A DNA stretch of 64,000 bases, taken from contig OY744517.1 of NCBI GenBank assembly GCA_963556195.1, forward strand, positions 143,392,847-143,456,846, in the 5' to 3' direction. The notes below the pieces were generated by a model, which had not been told where the DNA came from, did not search any database, and saw nothing but the letters and a program-made list of their open reading frames with translations. Position numbers and translations under genes: made by a program. Below, in pieces: positions 1 to 13,312 of this stretch. How positions within the stretch are numbered: the stretch's first letter is position 1; the number at the start of each line of letters is the position of its first letter. The DNA is from Sepiola atlantica. Lineage: Eukaryota > Mollusca > Cephalopoda > Sepiida > Sepiolidae.

Positions 1-79
1 AAACATATCTGGTCAAGATATCTTATCAACTGTCTTCGTTATATTTTTTTTATTGTAAAAAGACTTTATGGACATCCAA

Positions 80-206
<127 letters not shown>

Positions 207-615
207 TTATAGTGACATATTTATTTTCGTATCTTCTTAATATTCAACAAAAGAACAAAAGAGTATTGATGTCAGTTCTTTAAATTAAAATGATTTCAAA
301 GAAAATATTCTTCTCGAATAAATTTTAACATTTTTAAAAAAAATATAAGGTTATCATGATTTTTTCTTGAATGGAAAATAAAACTTCGAATACTGAAATA
401 TATTAACAGTCATAATTACAAACAAATTGCGGAAATGAAGAGAACATTGAAAATTAGATAGCATTTTTTCTGTGTAGATTACTTGACATAGGTATATATT
501 TTGATAGTATTATTAAGCTCTACTTTTTATGGAACACTGTTGAAATAAATAATCAAACAAAAGATATATAAGTAATATATTATATAATATTCTGCACTCT
601 TCAATAAAGACGAAC

Positions 616-618
<3 letters not shown>
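207..618. other. AT-rich spacer, nothing recognised
   Basis: I see no coding frame, RNA gene or recognisable repeat in this stretch. Confidence 0.6.

Positions 619-691
<73 letters not shown>
619..691. repeat. (TA)n microsatellite
   Basis: Uninterrupted TA dinucleotides, about 36 units. Confidence 0.98.
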
Positions 692-693
<2 letters not shown>

Positions 694-1103
694 TCATGTC
701 ACACAAACATGTTTTTCTAATAATTTCTAGAAGAAACCATTTCAAGAAGTGAGGGAAAGCGAGAAAGCAAATATCAAGTGAGACAACGCCCGCTGTTTAT
801 AATGACGTCGGAAAGAAATCCTCAACTGTAAATAAAATCAACGGTAGTTGTTTTATTTAAGTCATAGAAAATGATAATAGTAATTTAATTCATGAAAAAT
901 TAAATTCATGGCGTGCTTCTATGGTTTTATATTTATATTAGTGAAAACACTGACGGAGAATAATTTTTCAAGTCATTTTTGACGGAAGGTATACACTTGT
1001 ATAAGTATGTATATGAAATAGTAATAAATTATGTTTGAGGAACGTATATATGTAATCAACAGCACACAGCGGCTGACAGTTAATATGGTTCAAGTTTATA
1101 TAT

Positions 1104-1106
<3 letters not shown>
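692..1106. other. AT-rich spacer, nothing recognised
   Basis: No supported frame or repeat seen between two (TA)n arrays. Confidence 0.55.

Positions 1107-1178
<72 letters not shown>
1107..1178. repeat. (TA)n microsatellite
   Basis: Uninterrupted TA dinucleotides, 36 units. Confidence 0.98.
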
Positions 1179-1183
<5 letters not shown>

Positions 1184-1308
1184 GAACCACATGGGCCTCT
1201 GGTTTTCATTATCGTTGCACCTTTTGTTTTGTACCGCACCTGAAACGTATGCAAAAATGGATATCTACTCAGATAATTAGAAAAATATGGATAACATTGT
1301 GATGTTCA

Positions 1309-2620
<1,312 letters not shown>

Positions 2621-2926
2621 GTATTATTTAGATTATTCGGACTACTATTCTCATTTTGGTTGTAATTTTAGCAACGTTTCGGCTGATATAACCTCGGATC
2701 TCCAGGTGCATTTTGTCGAACTCGGGAATCTTTCTGTTCAACTTGGGAATTTGTACGGAATTTGTATGGAACCCTTTATTAAATCCATAGGGAGCTTGCT
2801 CTAGTTCGGTCAGTCATGACTCGAGTTCGACAAAAAGATTCCCGAGTTCGACAAGCTGCACCAGCCGAAACGTTGTGAGAATAACATCCAAGATGAGAAC
2901 AGTAGTCCGATAAATGAAAATAATAC
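2621..2926. mobile_element. Foldback MITE (family with CAACGTTTCGGC arms)
   Basis: The left arm (2621-2685) and right arm (2861-2926) are imperfect inverted repeats, both carrying CGGACTACT near the outer end and CAACGTTTCGGCTG at the inner end. The complementarity continues inward through a GTCGAACTCGGGAATCTT block (about 2713-2735 against 2835-2862), so the element can fold over most of its length. There is no coding capacity. Related arms occur near 3800, 14120, 20100, 22430, 22475 and 26635, so this is a dispersed family. The superfamily is not assigned because no clear target duplication was seen. Confidence 0.75.
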
Positions 2927-3070
2927 AAATTAACAATCCTCATCACCAAAATCCCGAAACAATTATTTTAAGCATTCTATTTTTGTAATAATCACTTTTA
3001 TATTTCCCCAAAAGTAAAGCCATTAATTATTGGAACGACGGAGTGTGTAATTTGCTTGAAGCATTGTGTG

Positions 3071-3182
<112 letters not shown>

Positions 3183-3877
3183 ATAATTTATAGAGGGTTA
3201 CTAGCAAAGCGACAATATGCCGGGTTGTAAAAAGGAAACTGAATACTAGAATGACAAGGTGAATTTTTATGATAAACCTAACTTACTTCTAGATTTCTCC
3301 TCGGTCACTACAATCGTATATGTTGTAACGCTTGAATGTCATAATATTTCGGGAATATGACTCCTTTATCAAGTGTTTCAATGTATCTATCTCAGGTTAC
3401 TCATCGATACGTGTATATAGTTTCTTTTTACTTTTATTCTTATTTTTGTTGTTGCCAATTCACAAGATTTAGGCTGTTACATTCTCTGGCCTTTTAAAGG
3501 TTACTTTTGTAGTAGTTAGTAACTTTCCGGGTGTTACTAACAGAAATCCTTATTTAATCCACCCGAATAGACTGCTCTCAGTCCGCGTGTTTAGCCTTTT
3601 AGTTATCTAGTGTCACTTAATTTGTTCTTAAGTTCCTCTGTCAGGGTATGTCACTTACATCATCTAGGTAGAATAAATCTTAACCAACGCCTATATGCAC
3701 GTGTCCGGTATGAATGAGTAAAATCAGGTTTTGATAAATAGTTCAGTTCGAAATTCCACTAAAGTTGCCGACAATGATAAAGGGTGCCTGAAGACGGCTG
3801 GAAAGTACAACGGTCGAAACGTTGTAAAAATGGAAACAATAAATATGAGGTTAACAGTCCAAAACACAGATATAGTG
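3183..3877. other. Spacer with one MITE arm
   Basis: No gene is seen. At about 3785-3850 there is one arm of the foldback family (a CGAAACGTTGT core after a GACGGCTGGAAAG stretch); its partner arm is not recognisable. Confidence 0.5.
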
Positions 3878-4448
3878 TACAGTGTGACCCCCCGCTAAAA
3901 ACTGCCACCCATGAAATCGTTTCTAAAATTCAAAATCTTTAGTACAAATAAACATCAGTATATGCCTGACTTAACCACCAAATTTCAGTCATGAATGTCC
4001 AACAGTTTTATTTTATTGCGTGGACACTTTGGTGACCATCTCATCCGTAAAGATGTGACCATGGATGCTTTTCACACTTACCAAACCGTAAACCCTCAGA
4101 TTTGTATCTGGTGGGTTATCTCAAACATAATATCTATCAAAACAATTACAAACTATTTCCGAACTTAAGGGGACCATCACAAACAAAATCAGTTTTATCC
4201 AAGTGTGCTTGTAACGCAGAGGTGTACAGGTGCAGCATATCATTAAACGGCGATAAAACATAGACGGTTGGGAATTCATGACTGAATCTTGGTGAACAAC
4301 TCAGGCATAAGCTGGAATTTATTGGCACTAAAACATGTTTGGATTGTAGAAAGGATTTGAATTTTATTAACATTTTCTAATACATTAAAGGTGACTCCCC
4401 CCAAATGCAACCCATTCCCATGGGTGGCATTTAGAAGGTCACCCTGTA
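3878..4448. mobile_element. Tc1/mariner-like foldback relic, long inverted repeats
   Basis: The ends read TACAGTGTGACC on the left and, reverse complemented, TACAGGGTGACC on the right. Both are followed by a CTAAA..TGCCACCCATG block. The inverted similarity continues much deeper, with both arms containing TATGCCTGA, TTCAGTCATGAAT and TTTTAT in the same order, so each arm is roughly 150-200 bp. Between the arms, 4025-4245, is a decayed plus-strand stretch that can be read as the end of a transposase (a proline-then-WGYLK-like segment near 4097-4140), with stops. TA flanks both ends. I infer a long-TIR, internally deleted Tc1/mariner-superfamily element. Arm extent was estimated by eye. Confidence 0.65.
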
Positions 4449-4534
4449 CCCTGTTTATATTATTGATATTGTCAGTTTTGCTATTTAAAATAACTCATAT
4501 TCTCATTTCTTCATCATAGCTTACGAAAACTGTC

Positions 4535-5140
4535 GAAGACGCTGGAATAAATGGAAATAAAAGTCTGCCAAGTCTGCTACAAAAAAAGGTAGTCTCCCTC
4601 TACCAGGCTAGAAAACTTGTTACATCTGCCAGTATCTTTCTATGAAGCCACAATTTTCCCGTGCATGAAGTATTTTTGCCACATACTACACCAACCAGTA
4701 GTCTCTTATACTCCAACAGGGGACATAAGCCGTCTTTAACCTAATAGTCGTGTTACATCGCCGCAGTATTGCATTCATGTGATTATTTTACAAGTTTTTC
4801 CGAGAAATGTGCTCCAATGGACTTACTGCACTTGTACCACTCTACGAAAATACCCCCGACTAGCAGCAAAATTCCACCCCTTCACTGTAAGGGTCTCTAT
4901 ATGCTGGAATATTATATACTCTGATAGCTTTTTTTCTCGAACCGGATTCTTTTAACATTATCTTCCTGTTCACTGTTTTCTCAATTGTACACACATGCAG
5001 AAATTTAAATTTAATGTGTGCAAAAATCTTTCTGCGCATCTGCTTAACTCCCCACCCAGGTTAACCCCCATAAATCTGGCCCTTATCACAGTAGCCCCTT
5101 ACGTCTTAGTGGAAATATGCCTTGTTTGTAGTGTATACAT
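4535..5140 (+). pseudogene. LINE family A, 3' fragment (decayed)
   Basis: The stretch matches, with many substitutions, the 3' portion of the jockey/CR1-like LINE copies at 17758-19500, 45595-48610 and 57295-57915. Shared landmarks are the CTCTACCAGGCTAGAAAACTT segment (C-terminal side of the reverse transcriptase), CGTGCATGAAGTATT about 80 bases later, and the terminal CAGTAGCCCCTTACGTCTTAG-like block near 5085-5120. Stops and indels break every frame. Only the region after the RT palm domain remains. Confidence 0.7.
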
Positions 5141-6706
5141 TTAAAAAATACCGAAACATGGATGATTTCGTTATTTGTTTATTTATAAATCAGTACTCGT
5201 GAAAATATATTTAAAATTGATTGATAAAAAGACTAAATTGTTTCGTTGTTCCGCCGTATATAATGACACATGTTAAAATGAGGGTTTGCTGCCGAATTAT
5301 ACTTTGATATTCTAGACGTGTGCGTAATAATTCTGGTGTTTTGATGGAACATACTTCCGCCGCGTCGGTTGTTGCCTTTTCCAGTCTCTCTGCAACAAGA
5401 TGAGAGAACATGATTTTCCCATTTTACTTTCAACATTTCGAGGCGGTTGATAAATGGCTTTTTGCTTCCGTGAGAAACAAATACTGAATTCTGACGAGAT
5501 TCTGTCAAAATACCGCGAATAAATGGGAACTGTAAATATCCAGTATATATTTTATTTCGTTTATGTTTCGATAAATCTCAGCATATTTCCAGTCGCAACA
5601 CAGTGTGATGTAAGTTTGATTAGATGATTGGACAGCATGAAGGTTAACGTTGTGGAAATTTTACAAAATCAACTGGAAAGCTCGTAAAATAAAAAATAAA
5701 AATTTAAAACTGATTTCATGGACGTTTGGTTTAAATTATCGTATTGCGAATACATTTATTATTATACACATCTAGAAGAATACCCGTCCCAGGAAGGGTA
5801 AAATTAATTCATCGAACAGTTAAGTTCTACACCACCTTTATGCCTTCTTTCACAGATTAACATCATGATACAATGCTATTAAACCTTATGTCTACAATAC
5901 TTGTTCGAATTTGATCCATGACATGATTTTGATTCTTGAAAATATCTAAAAGTTAAGAAATTGAAATTCAGCAAATCTTGTTTAATTATAGTTTAATGAC
6001 TATGGATCAAATTGAATGCAAATTTGAAATATTTCAAATGAGACGTTGTGCCTATATTATGCAGCCTAAAAACGCTTCAAAGAAGCCGGAATTTGGGGAA
6101 TATTTATTAAATAATGTTTAATACCTATTGTTGAAATTTCACACACACAAAAAAAGATATTTTTTATGAAGGGTCACACCCGCTCTTTGTTCCCTTTGCT
6201 TAAAACGAAATTCAACTAAATATAACTCACGTTACCCTCCCTTACAGCTATGTTTCAAAATTCATAATGATCTGTTAACTGGTTTGAGTGAATCCTGTAT
6301 ATACAAATGTATGCGAGTTAATTAACGTTTATTTCCCGAAAGTTTCTTTTCCATCTACTTTAATGATACGAAATACATGCTAAAAATACTTTGATTCTGT
6401 GATTGAGTTATGTTTTTAAAAATTCTGTTTCAATCGTTCTAATAAGCCGTAATTTTTAATTAAATGCAAAATTCATCTATCTCTCTTTTTCTCTCTCTCA
6501 CTTTACTATCTATGTATTTCTCTCGCCACCTCTCACTCTATGATAATTCAACCATTTTCTAATAATTTTAAGGTCTTTGTAAGCATTTTGAGAAAGGGTG
6601 AATATCATTCGTCAGCCCCGTCATTTAATTTACATACGTGTGTCTATACACACAAGCATGTATGCAAATTAGAAGTCTCTTTATGTTTATATAAGACTAA
6701 TAAATG
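5141..6706. other. Unannotated stretch
   Basis: No protein-like frame or repeat with a recognisable partner in the window. A 91-codon minus frame at 5233-5508 overlaps a second open frame (5211-5411) and shows no motif; I do not call it. Confidence 0.5.
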
Positions 6707-6841
<135 letters not shown>

Positions 6842-8253
6842 ATTCGCAGAAGAACGTATGCATCTTGATAAAAAATAGGAAACTAATGACAATGCACTAC
6901 ACCAAATTGTGGCATTGAACGACTCTATGTGAAAAGGAGACAAAGGGTGAGAGGACTGGTAAGTATAGAAGACTGTGTTGATGACACACAAAAAATAATT
7001 GTAAAAATATATAACACAGAACACAGAAAGACTGATCACCGTAGCAAGGGACACCGACAACATGAACAATACAGGGACAATAAAACGAAATGACGAGAAA
7101 AGAATAGTCTGAAAATGTCAAACAAAGAGGCTCACAACAACATCTGGGCATGGCTTCAAAAAGGGCACTTGAACAGAGAAACGGAATTGCTACTGACAGC
7201 TGCGCAGAAAAATTCGATTAGAACTCACTATATCAAAGCTCAAATAGATAGCATACAGGAAAGCAGTAAATGCGAATTCTGTGGGCCAAGTAATGAAACG
7301 GTAAATCACATAATAAATGAATGAAGGAAACTATCCCCAAAAGAATACAAGAACAGGCAGTTCTACGTGGAAGGCAATACACTGAGAACTATTCAAACTA
7401 CTGTAATTTGAACATGCAAACAAATAGTACAGACATTACTGAGAAAACGAAAATGACAAAGTCCCCTGGGAGATGAATATACAAACAGATAAACTGATCC
7501 AGATGCACAATAGTTAACAAAAGGAAAACACACCAATCCCAGCAAACCAGAGGGTTAAATTAAGGAAACAGAAAACGAAACAAATACACGGAACTTTCCA
7601 GGGGACTTAGAGGGATGTGAAACATGAAGAAAGACAATATAATACCGTTAATCGTAGGAGCACTAAAACAGTCCTGAAAATACTGGAAGAAGACTAGCAG
7701 AAATTGCTATAAAAGGAAAGACTGAGACAGTCGAAATATTAAGAAAAATCTTCGAATGTGAAAATCAACCTACATAAACTATGACCGCTAACCAGACACA
7801 CGAAAGTTGAAATAGAAATAAAACAAAAACAGAAGGAACGCCACAACATAAACCCAAGGGAATTAAAGCAACAAGAATTTCATAAAGTGCTTCCCACTAA
7901 AAAAACAATGTTATAGCACCAGCCTCGGCTGATACTACACAAAATAGTCGTAGAAGGGTCAAGGAAAATGGAAAGACCGATAAGAGAGGTCACAAACCAG
8001 ACCTTCACTAGAAAAGTGCGGAGAGTACTAGGGCCCGGGGGAGGCTTATTGCCATCCAAATTCCAGTGAGAAATCAATGGTATGCGACTGTTGCGATAAC
8101 GCAAAACCATTTGCAATGGTTATCGGAAGAAGTGGAACGTATTGGAAATTTATGGAGACTTGTTGTCACTCAGACTCCACGGAACATTACAGGTTATTTG
8201 CAGTGACCAATCACTAATGATGTGATGGCCTGTGTGAGAACTCCCAGTGAGTT
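6842..8253 (+). mobile_element. Non-LTR retrotransposon, 3' half
   Basis: The plus strand encodes, with breaks, the C-terminal part of a LINE polyprotein. The best segment (7115-7321) has WAWLQKGHLNRETE, then TAAQKNSIRTHYIKAQIDS, then a zinc-binding CEFC...H pattern typical of the region after the reverse transcriptase (zf-RVT-like). At 7322-7324 a TGA stands exactly where the last zinc-binding Cys codon is expected, and the frame continues beyond as RKLSPKEYKNRQF. Further downstream (7470-7770) the sequence still reads as the C-terminal tail usual for such proteins, with several stops. The final part (7880-8253) is non-coding 3' UTR ending at a (TAA)n tail, which fits LINE 3' ends. The endonuclease and RT palm are absent, so the copy is 5' truncated. 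Confidence 0.7.
7115..7324 (+). pseudogene. LINE C-terminal zinc-finger fragment
   Basis: This is the only clean block of the LINE above: 69 codons ending in an in-frame TGA. Cys codons are at 7271 and 7280 and His at 7307; the fourth ligand is lost to the stop at 7322. Similar C-terminal segments (ETE..L..AAQ..IRT.Y) are widespread in invertebrate LINE polyproteins. Not an independent gene. Confidence 0.65.
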
Positions 8254-8254
8254 G

Positions 8255-8299
<45 letters not shown>

Positions 8300-8344
8300 G
8301 TAATAATAATAATAATAATAAAAATAATAATAATAATCATAATC

Positions 8345-8393
<49 letters not shown>

Positions 8394-8416
8394 GAAGAAG
8401 AAGAAGAAGAAGAAGA
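8254..8416. repeat. (TAA)n-(AAG)n array at LINE 3' end
   Basis: TAA units with a few substitutions (TAG, AAA, TCA) pass into AAG units. It lies immediately 3' of the LINE UTR, so it probably began as the LINE tail. Poly-Ile/Arg frames over it are artefacts. Confidence 0.95.
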
Positions 8417-9112
8417 ATATAGAGGTAAAGAGACTTATTATTTTTAGTCATACAAGAAAAGTGCTTTTAAAGTGTATGTCACAGTTTATGAATTTTTTAA
8501 TAAAATCAAAATCAAAGTAGAACTAATAATGAGAGTGGTTGTGACTAAACGGGTCACGGGTATGTCTATTATGTTTTTATTTTTTATCATATTGAGAAAT
8601 AAAAAATAAAATACCCGAACGTGTTTTACCCCAAAGATTTTGTCTCTGTAATTTTTAATACATTTTTATTACATCAAATTTCATTAAGAAATAGAAAACG
8701 ACTGTAACAAAAATAAAGAGGAAAAGAAACAGAAAGACGTCATTATCCACTGAGCAACAACTTACGATGTGTCAACAAAACAGGACATCAGCTTGTTACA
8801 TTACCTCTCCTCTCAGGAAAGGTCTAATGGCTCATAAGTCACTACCAAATAAAATACATGGATTGTTATCAATGCAATCACAAATCATAAAAGCACAATA
8901 AAATCCTATCTCGTGTCGGCCACTCCTTCTCCGACCGGGGAACCTAAAATTGATGTTTCACAACAGCACGAAAACAAATCGAATTTGAAATAACAAGGAC
9001 CCTTTATTGATATGTTGGCGTTGCTATCTCTTCTGCTGAGTTACGGATATTTTGCGACTTTTGGTCTCTTAGTTTATCGTCCATGTAAAGTCATTCTCTA
9101 CCCGTGCAATTC
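8417..9112. other. Spacer before the Gypsy element
   Basis: No gene or clear repeat. The Gypsy element begins at its end after AATTC, which nearly matches AATAC on the far side. Confidence 0.5.
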
Positions 9113-9386
9113 TGTTAGGGCAACCTAACAAAACAAAATCGAGTTATTTCCCTTAAATTAAATAGTAAGAGTTATCGACGATGACATTAAAGAGTCATCT
9201 GCCGAACAGTGAAAAGTAAACCGAACAGTCTCACAATCAAACAAGCATCTCGCGTTCAGCGGTTTTTCTACATTCTAATTTTATCAGTGTGTTTGTTAAA
9301 TAAATCTGTTAACGGTTCTACTTCGTACTTCCTTCATTTTTCTGAGTTGTAATTGAACCGAAACGTATAAACATCAAGACGTAACA
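9113..9386 (+). repeat. 5' LTR of the Gypsy element
   Basis: It starts TGTTAGGGCAACCTAACA, which is itself a small palindrome, and ends ACGTAACA. It matches 11169-11441 closely, with scattered substitutions. An AATAAA signal occurs at about 9299-9304 (TAAATAAATC). Confidence 0.9.
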
Positions 9387-9404
9387 CTTTGGCGGCGAGA
9401 ATAG
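9387..9404 (+). other. Candidate primer-binding site
   Basis: CTTTGGCGGCGAGAATAG follows the 5' LTR directly, the usual place for the tRNA primer site. I do not assign the tRNA. Confidence 0.4.
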
Positions 9405-9449
9405 TTTTTTTTTTAAGAATCACGGTAACGCAAATTTACACTTTCGAAG

Positions 9450-10341
9450 GTGGATTGCACCATACAGCAATTAATGCAACAACAATTACGTTTGATGGAA
9501 TTATTTTCAGAGAGATTCTCAACACCTGCACCATCACTTTCGGAAACAAAGCTTACGACATCGGCAGAATCGGTTACAACTACAATTACGGAATTTCATT
9601 ACGACCCAATGACTAGATCGACGTTCTGTACGTGGTTTTAACGCTGTGAGGACCTTTTTCTGTGTGGAATTCAAGGAACAAGCTGACGATGGAAAGTCAG
9701 ACTTTGCTACGGAAGCTTGGGATGTCGGAAACACGATCGGTATGCAAACTACATACTACCTAAACACCCACGTTACTACAACTTCGACGACACAGTGGAA
9801 ACTCTGAAGCAGATTTTTCGTGAGCAGATTTTATTGTATAACATGCGTTTCAATTGTTTCAGCATAACGAAGTCTGATTCGACTGATTTCCTAACTGATG
9901 TAGGCATAGTAAACAGAGAATGTTAACGTTTTAAAATGTATTCTATCACGGGCGCACAATTCAACTGTTTATTTTTGGGGTGTGGATTAAGATCGGCGAG
10001 GGAGGCAGACATTCGCACACGGATTTTGTCAAAAATACAGCAAAATCCAGAAATTACATTGTAACAAGTCGCCGTGGAATGCCAGCGTCTCGTGAATCTA
10101 AACCATGATTCAACTATGGTGCAACAAACAACAGCATCCACGGTTAACACAGTCCACAAACAACGTCGGCCCACCTCACCTACTTCAACATGTCACAACC
10201 CCAACCGCTTGCTGGAAGTGTGGCATCTGGCATTTTGTACGAAACTGTACAATCATTACATACCGATGTCGCAGCTGCAATCGACTGGGACATGAAGAGA
10301 GATTTTGCCCCCCCACAAGGACAATAACCAGCCATAAATAG
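9450..10341 (+). pseudogene. Gypsy gag with two zinc knuckles, frameshifted
   Basis: The capsid-type region opens with a Gln-rich start and the segment TEFHYDP (9450-9641). It continues in other frames through HDRYANYILPKHPR and FDDTVETLKQIF (9717-9926) and VECQRLVNLN (about 10072-10100). It ends in two nucleocapsid knuckles: CWKCGIWHFVRNC (10210-10248, one residue shorter than CX2CX4HX4C) and CRSCNRLGHEERFC (10266-10307, canonical). At least three frame changes or stops separate these pieces, so no intact Gag can be made. The order and motifs match Ty3/Gypsy Gag of the kind common in molluscs. Confidence 0.8.
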
Positions 10342-10451
10342 ATAAACTTCACATAACAGGCACCGACAACATCACAAAAAAAACACCAACAGTCTGGTAG
10401 CAACTTTTCTTCCAAACCAAAAATCAAACCGAAAATAAGTTTGCAGTACAA

Positions 10452-10590
10452 TTGAATGACCATCTTGTTCAGCTGCAGGTTGACACAGAGGCTTATCTGC
10501 AAGTCGAAGTGGCAGAATTCCAATTCACTCGTTTACCTTTTGGGGTAAAAGCAGCCCCTGCAATATTTCAGCAGATCATGGACACATTCA
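10452..10590 (+). pseudogene. Gypsy reverse transcriptase scrap
   Basis: It contains the stretch around FTRLPFGVKAAPAIFQQIMDT, a signature between RT motifs A and C. The catalytic YxDD motif is not present because the deletion follows immediately. Confidence 0.8.
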
Positions 10591-10591
10591 A

Positions 10592-11151
10592 ATGGCCACT
10601 ACTCAAAGCAAGGGGGAGGGAACAACAGAAGAGATACTACAGGCTTTTCTCCTTTCATATCGAATAACACCAAATGGTGCTGTAAAGAACGGTATGTCAT
10701 CGGCAGAGGCACTCATGGGACGAAAACTGCGTACCACACTGGACGCTTTACGACCCCAGAGACAAAGGCAACAACGAAGCCCCAACAAAGGCATCTTCAA
10801 TTGGCACACCTGTGTTTCCTCGGAATTACAGACCTGGCAACCAAACCGGGTACCAAGCATCATCCGCAAAATAAATAGACAATTCCTGTATAATGTTCAA
10901 GTCGGAAGTCAATTTTGGGTACGGCAAAAAAACAGTTGCACCTCAGATACACTGGAGACAACTTAGTTGACAACATAATAACCATTCCGTTCGATCTGTT
11001 AATGGACACATTCGAACTGCCATCTTCATCACCTCCACATCAGAAGAATACAGATGGGAATTATGAAAGACCTCACAGGAATTGGCCAAGGCGCAGTCGC
11101 ACTCAAGTAAAGCACCTCAAAGTTAACCCTAAATGCACTCAGTACCTTTAA
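10592..11151 (+). pseudogene. Gypsy integrase C-terminal remnant
   Basis: It carries EILQAFLLSYR, SAEALMGRKLRTTLDALRP and a basic tail, split between two frames (10592-10966, 10915-11151). The DDE catalytic core is absent. It ends just before a purine-rich CGGGGAGA stretch (11161-11168) that would be the polypurine tract next to the 3' LTR. Confidence 0.75.
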
Positions 11152-11168
11152 AAAATTAAACGGGGAGA

Positions 11169-11441
11169 TGTTAGGGCAACCTAACAAAACAAATTCGAAT
11201 TATTTCCTTTGAATTAAAAAATAAGAGTTATCGCCGTGGCATTAAGGGGTCGTCTGTCGAACAGTGAAAAGTAAACAAAACAGTCTCACAATCAAACAAG
11301 CATCTCGCGTTCAGCGGTTTTTCTACATTCTAATTTCATCAGTGTGTTTGTTAAATAAATCTGTTATAGATTCTACTTCGTACTTCTTGTATTTTTCTAA
11401 GTTATAATTGAACCAGAACGTATAAACATCAATACGTAACA
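11169..11441 (+). repeat. 3' LTR of the Gypsy element
   Basis: Near-identical partner of 9113-9386. The visible differences are scattered point changes and short indels, which indicates some age since insertion. Confidence 0.9.
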
Positions 11442-11515
11442 AATACACTCCGAGACTTCGAACCGACTGGCTGAACACTTTTTCACCCAATCACTCTTCT
11501 TTAGCCATGTGACGT
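11442..11515 (-). repeat. Possible tRNA-like SINE head (weak)
   Basis: On the minus strand a TGGCTAAAGAAGAGTG stretch is followed about 40 bases later by GGTTCGAAGTC, an A-box/B-box-like pair. It abuts the 3' LTR. No tail was identified. Confidence 0.3.
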
Positions 11516-12689
11516 CGCATCCGCTTCTGGCACACAGTGGATTGAGCTAACATCCGACTACACTAAGCTGACCCCGGTTGAACTCGTATTTCCCTGCCAT
11601 CCTCAACACTTAAAATTATACTCGGCCAACAACAAGCTGTGTACTACTATAATTCGGTTAGAGATATTTTACGGTCAAGAATAAAAATAATTATTTCGCT
11701 ATAGTGCTACGCATGCAATAAACTTATGAACTTTTGTAGTCATTGTGATGAAAAGAGAAATCTTCTATCTCTTATGCTTCGGAAGTGAATTACTTCGTTT
11801 CTGGCTATAACTGTATATAAAATATATAAATATAGCTGACACAGTTTTGGGAACCTGATGAACTATTTTAATGACCAATAAATGTTTATTTTCACTAAGA
11901 ATAAAATCTACACTAAATAGACAGAAACATTACAGCACACATATATTTGCAAAAAGCTTAAGTATATATCACCATGTTTTGTGCTTTAAGTTCTCATGTC
12001 TAACAGATACAAATATATGACTTAATAAGTTAGGCATTTGGTATCTCTTTTCAAAGAGTTACCAAGAATTTAGAATTATGTGTTTTTTTTCGTTTTTTAA
12101 AACACGGCTTACACTTTTACTTATGCTGTGATGAAATACACGTCTACAGAATTAGAAATCGCTAAGACACCACAGTGGAAAATTACTTGTAACAAACATA
12201 CGATAATAAACTAACGTAATTTATTTTATTGTTAGTATTTATATACATGATAAATATAATAAAATGCAAAGAAAATGGTTGTTTTTATTATGATAAGAAA
12301 CTATACTATATATGTCAAAAATTAGGTAACAAAATGTGTTTTTTCCCCACACCATCTCAATCCTGAAGGAGAGTCTGGCTATGAATTTAATATAGCTTAA
12401 ATCACAGGATGCAGAATTTAACTAGGAATACAATATGCTAATGTATATGTTTCTATGCTATTAGCACACGTAAGATTTAATTAAGCTGTCATATGTTCTT
12501 TAAAAATCGGCGATTATCTTTAAAGATAGCCGCCGTTCTCACACCTGAACTGTGTTTAGGCTTGTGAAAAATAGTATGGTATTCTTGAGTGTATATGCTT
12601 CCATTTGCCACCTTTATATTTCAGTGCACTGACTAAGCCGACAAAATCAAATAAAAAGTCTACAGGCTTTTGGGGTTTGGGTCCACAGT
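11516..12689. other. Unannotated stretch
   Basis: AT-rich, no supported frame; nothing recognised. Confidence 0.5.
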
Positions 12690-13312
12690 CTATAAACACT
12701 TATTAGAAACGTGGGCTCTGCGTGAAATTTGACGCTTTAACGGTTAAGAGGATTTCTCTTTTTTCTTAATATCTATTTTCTAACGTACGTAAGTTTTTCG
12801 TGTTCCTACTGTCGTTACCAATAAATTAGTCTTAATTAGTATTAAAACGTCTAAGCATTTTATTAATACACGTCTGAGGATCGGGTGTCTCGTTAAACTG
12901 CTATAAAATGTTAAGATAATCAAAATGTATGATTTATTATGAGTGTTACCCTTTCCGTCAAAAATGACGAGAAAATTTATACTTCACCAGTGTTCGCACT
13001 AATATACATATTCGTATATATTAACGTCTGAATCGGTGAAGTTTAAAACAGCAATTAGAATGAAAAAAAGAAAAGTCTCAAACTAGAATGTTAAAAAAGG
13101 CAAAATAAGAAGTCAAGAAAAGGAAAAAGGAAGTAAACGTCTCATTATGAGAATAGAGTGACGGCGAGGGGATTCTGACTTCTTATTTGCTTTCTCAATT
13201 CCTCTAAACACTTAAAATGATTTAGCCCAGTACTTTATATACTCTCAATATTTCGCCTGTCGGAATGGATATATATTTATCTATTTATAGTATACATTTT
13301 TATTTATTAAAA

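Larger units (their letters stand above)
9113..11441 (+). mobile_element. Ty3/Gypsy retrotransposon with large pol deletion
   Basis: Two LTRs of about 274 bp enclose roughly 1.8 kb. The internal order is: primer-binding-like site just after the 5' LTR, gag, two CCHC knuckles, a short reverse-transcriptase scrap, then directly the C-terminal end of integrase. Protease, most of RT, RNase H and the integrase core are missing. The junction lies near 10585-10600, where an RT motif (LPFGVKAAPAIFQQ, 10534 onward) is followed within about 20 codons by an integrase-tail motif (LQAFLLSYR, then SAEALMGRKLRTTLD). LTR termini are TGTTAG...TAACA. The flanks, AATTC and AATAC, look like a 5 bp target duplication with one change. 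The element cannot move on its own but keeps the cis ends needed to be mobilised by a relative. Confidence 0.9.

Noticed and set aside
8194..8451. Poly-Ile frames on both strands
   Set aside because: They are translations of the (TAA)n array.
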